Origin: an uncultured Collinsella sp.
GTDB taxonomy: Bacteria; Actinomycetota; Coriobacteriia; Coriobacteriales; Coriobacteriaceae
NCBI GenBank assembly: GCA_902470915.1
Contig: CABRIB010000058.1
Span: 1-13,392 of the forward strand
Length of the DNA: 13,392 nucleotides
Reading direction: 5' to 3'
This document shows, in pieces, positions 13,348 to 13,392 of the stretch. The position numbers were made by a program, and so were the translations under genes. How positions within the stretch are numbered: the first letter of the stretch is position 1; every line of letters begins with the position of its first letter. The notes beneath the pieces were generated by a model, which saw only the letters and a list, made by a program, of their open reading frames with translations, had not been told where the DNA came from and ran no database searches.

Positions 13348-13392
13348 CTGTCTCTTATACACATCTCCGAGCCCACGAGACGGACTCCTATC
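13348..13392 (+). other. Illumina Nextera adapter (not genomic)
   Basis: CTGTCTCTTATACACATCT (13348-13366) is the Tn5 mosaic end. It is followed by CCGAGCCCACGAGAC (13367-13381), the i7-side adapter, then GGACTCCT (13382-13389), which matches the N705 index from memory, and ATC, the start of the P7 tail. It translates in frame as LSLIHISEPTRRTPI, a well-known contaminant peptide. True sequence ends at about 13347. Confidence 0.99.

Overview
The window looks like chromosome from a gut Coriobacteriia member, most likely Collinsella or a close relative. The reasons are moderately high G+C coding sequence, strong AGGAGG-type ribosome sites, a RecJ exonuclease fused to a helicase, and a gene set typical of anaerobic gut Actinomycetota. 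This placement is inference from recalled families, not from a search. The last 45 bases (13348-13392) are not genomic: they are an Illumina Nextera transposase adapter with an i7 index, so the window ends at an assembly contig end.

Left edge (1-422): a minus-strand tRNA-Leu(CAA) with its own terminator. About 180 bp further downstream of it lies a second copy of the tRNA 3' end plus terminator, separated by a palindrome-rich stretch. This resembles a duplicated attachment site or a truncated tandem tRNA.

Main minus-strand block (423-9603), in transcription order: recJ-helicase fusion, rel (ppGpp synthetase/hydrolase), a metallo-beta-lactamase-fold hydrolase, class II fructose-bisphosphate aldolase, a transglutaminase-like protein, then the tRNA. 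recJ and rel are only 15 bp apart and probably share a transcript, joining DNA repair with the stringent response. A perfect 12-bp hairpin lies between rel and the hydrolase. The aldolase has its own leader with an inverted repeat, and it is followed by a large two-tier palindrome.

Right part: divergent from recJ is a single plus-strand BASS-family (bile acid:sodium symporter-like) membrane protein. It converges on a minus-strand pair, cutC followed by a GalT/HIT-like DUF4931 gene, through a hairpin that overlaps the final codons of the DUF4931 gene. Upstream of cutC is a gene-free stretch with two long inverted repeats and a strong terminator that has no gene to terminate. Then comes a clear sigma-70 promoter overlapped by an operator-like palindrome, driving a PadR regulator and an overlapping DUF1700 membrane protein that is cut off by the adapter.

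Best candidates for a second look are the RecJ-helicase fusion, the palindromic elements with the orphan terminator, the PadR/DUF1700 cassette with its operator, the tRNA 3'-end duplication, and the adapter artefact. No CRISPR array, transposase gene or rRNA was seen.
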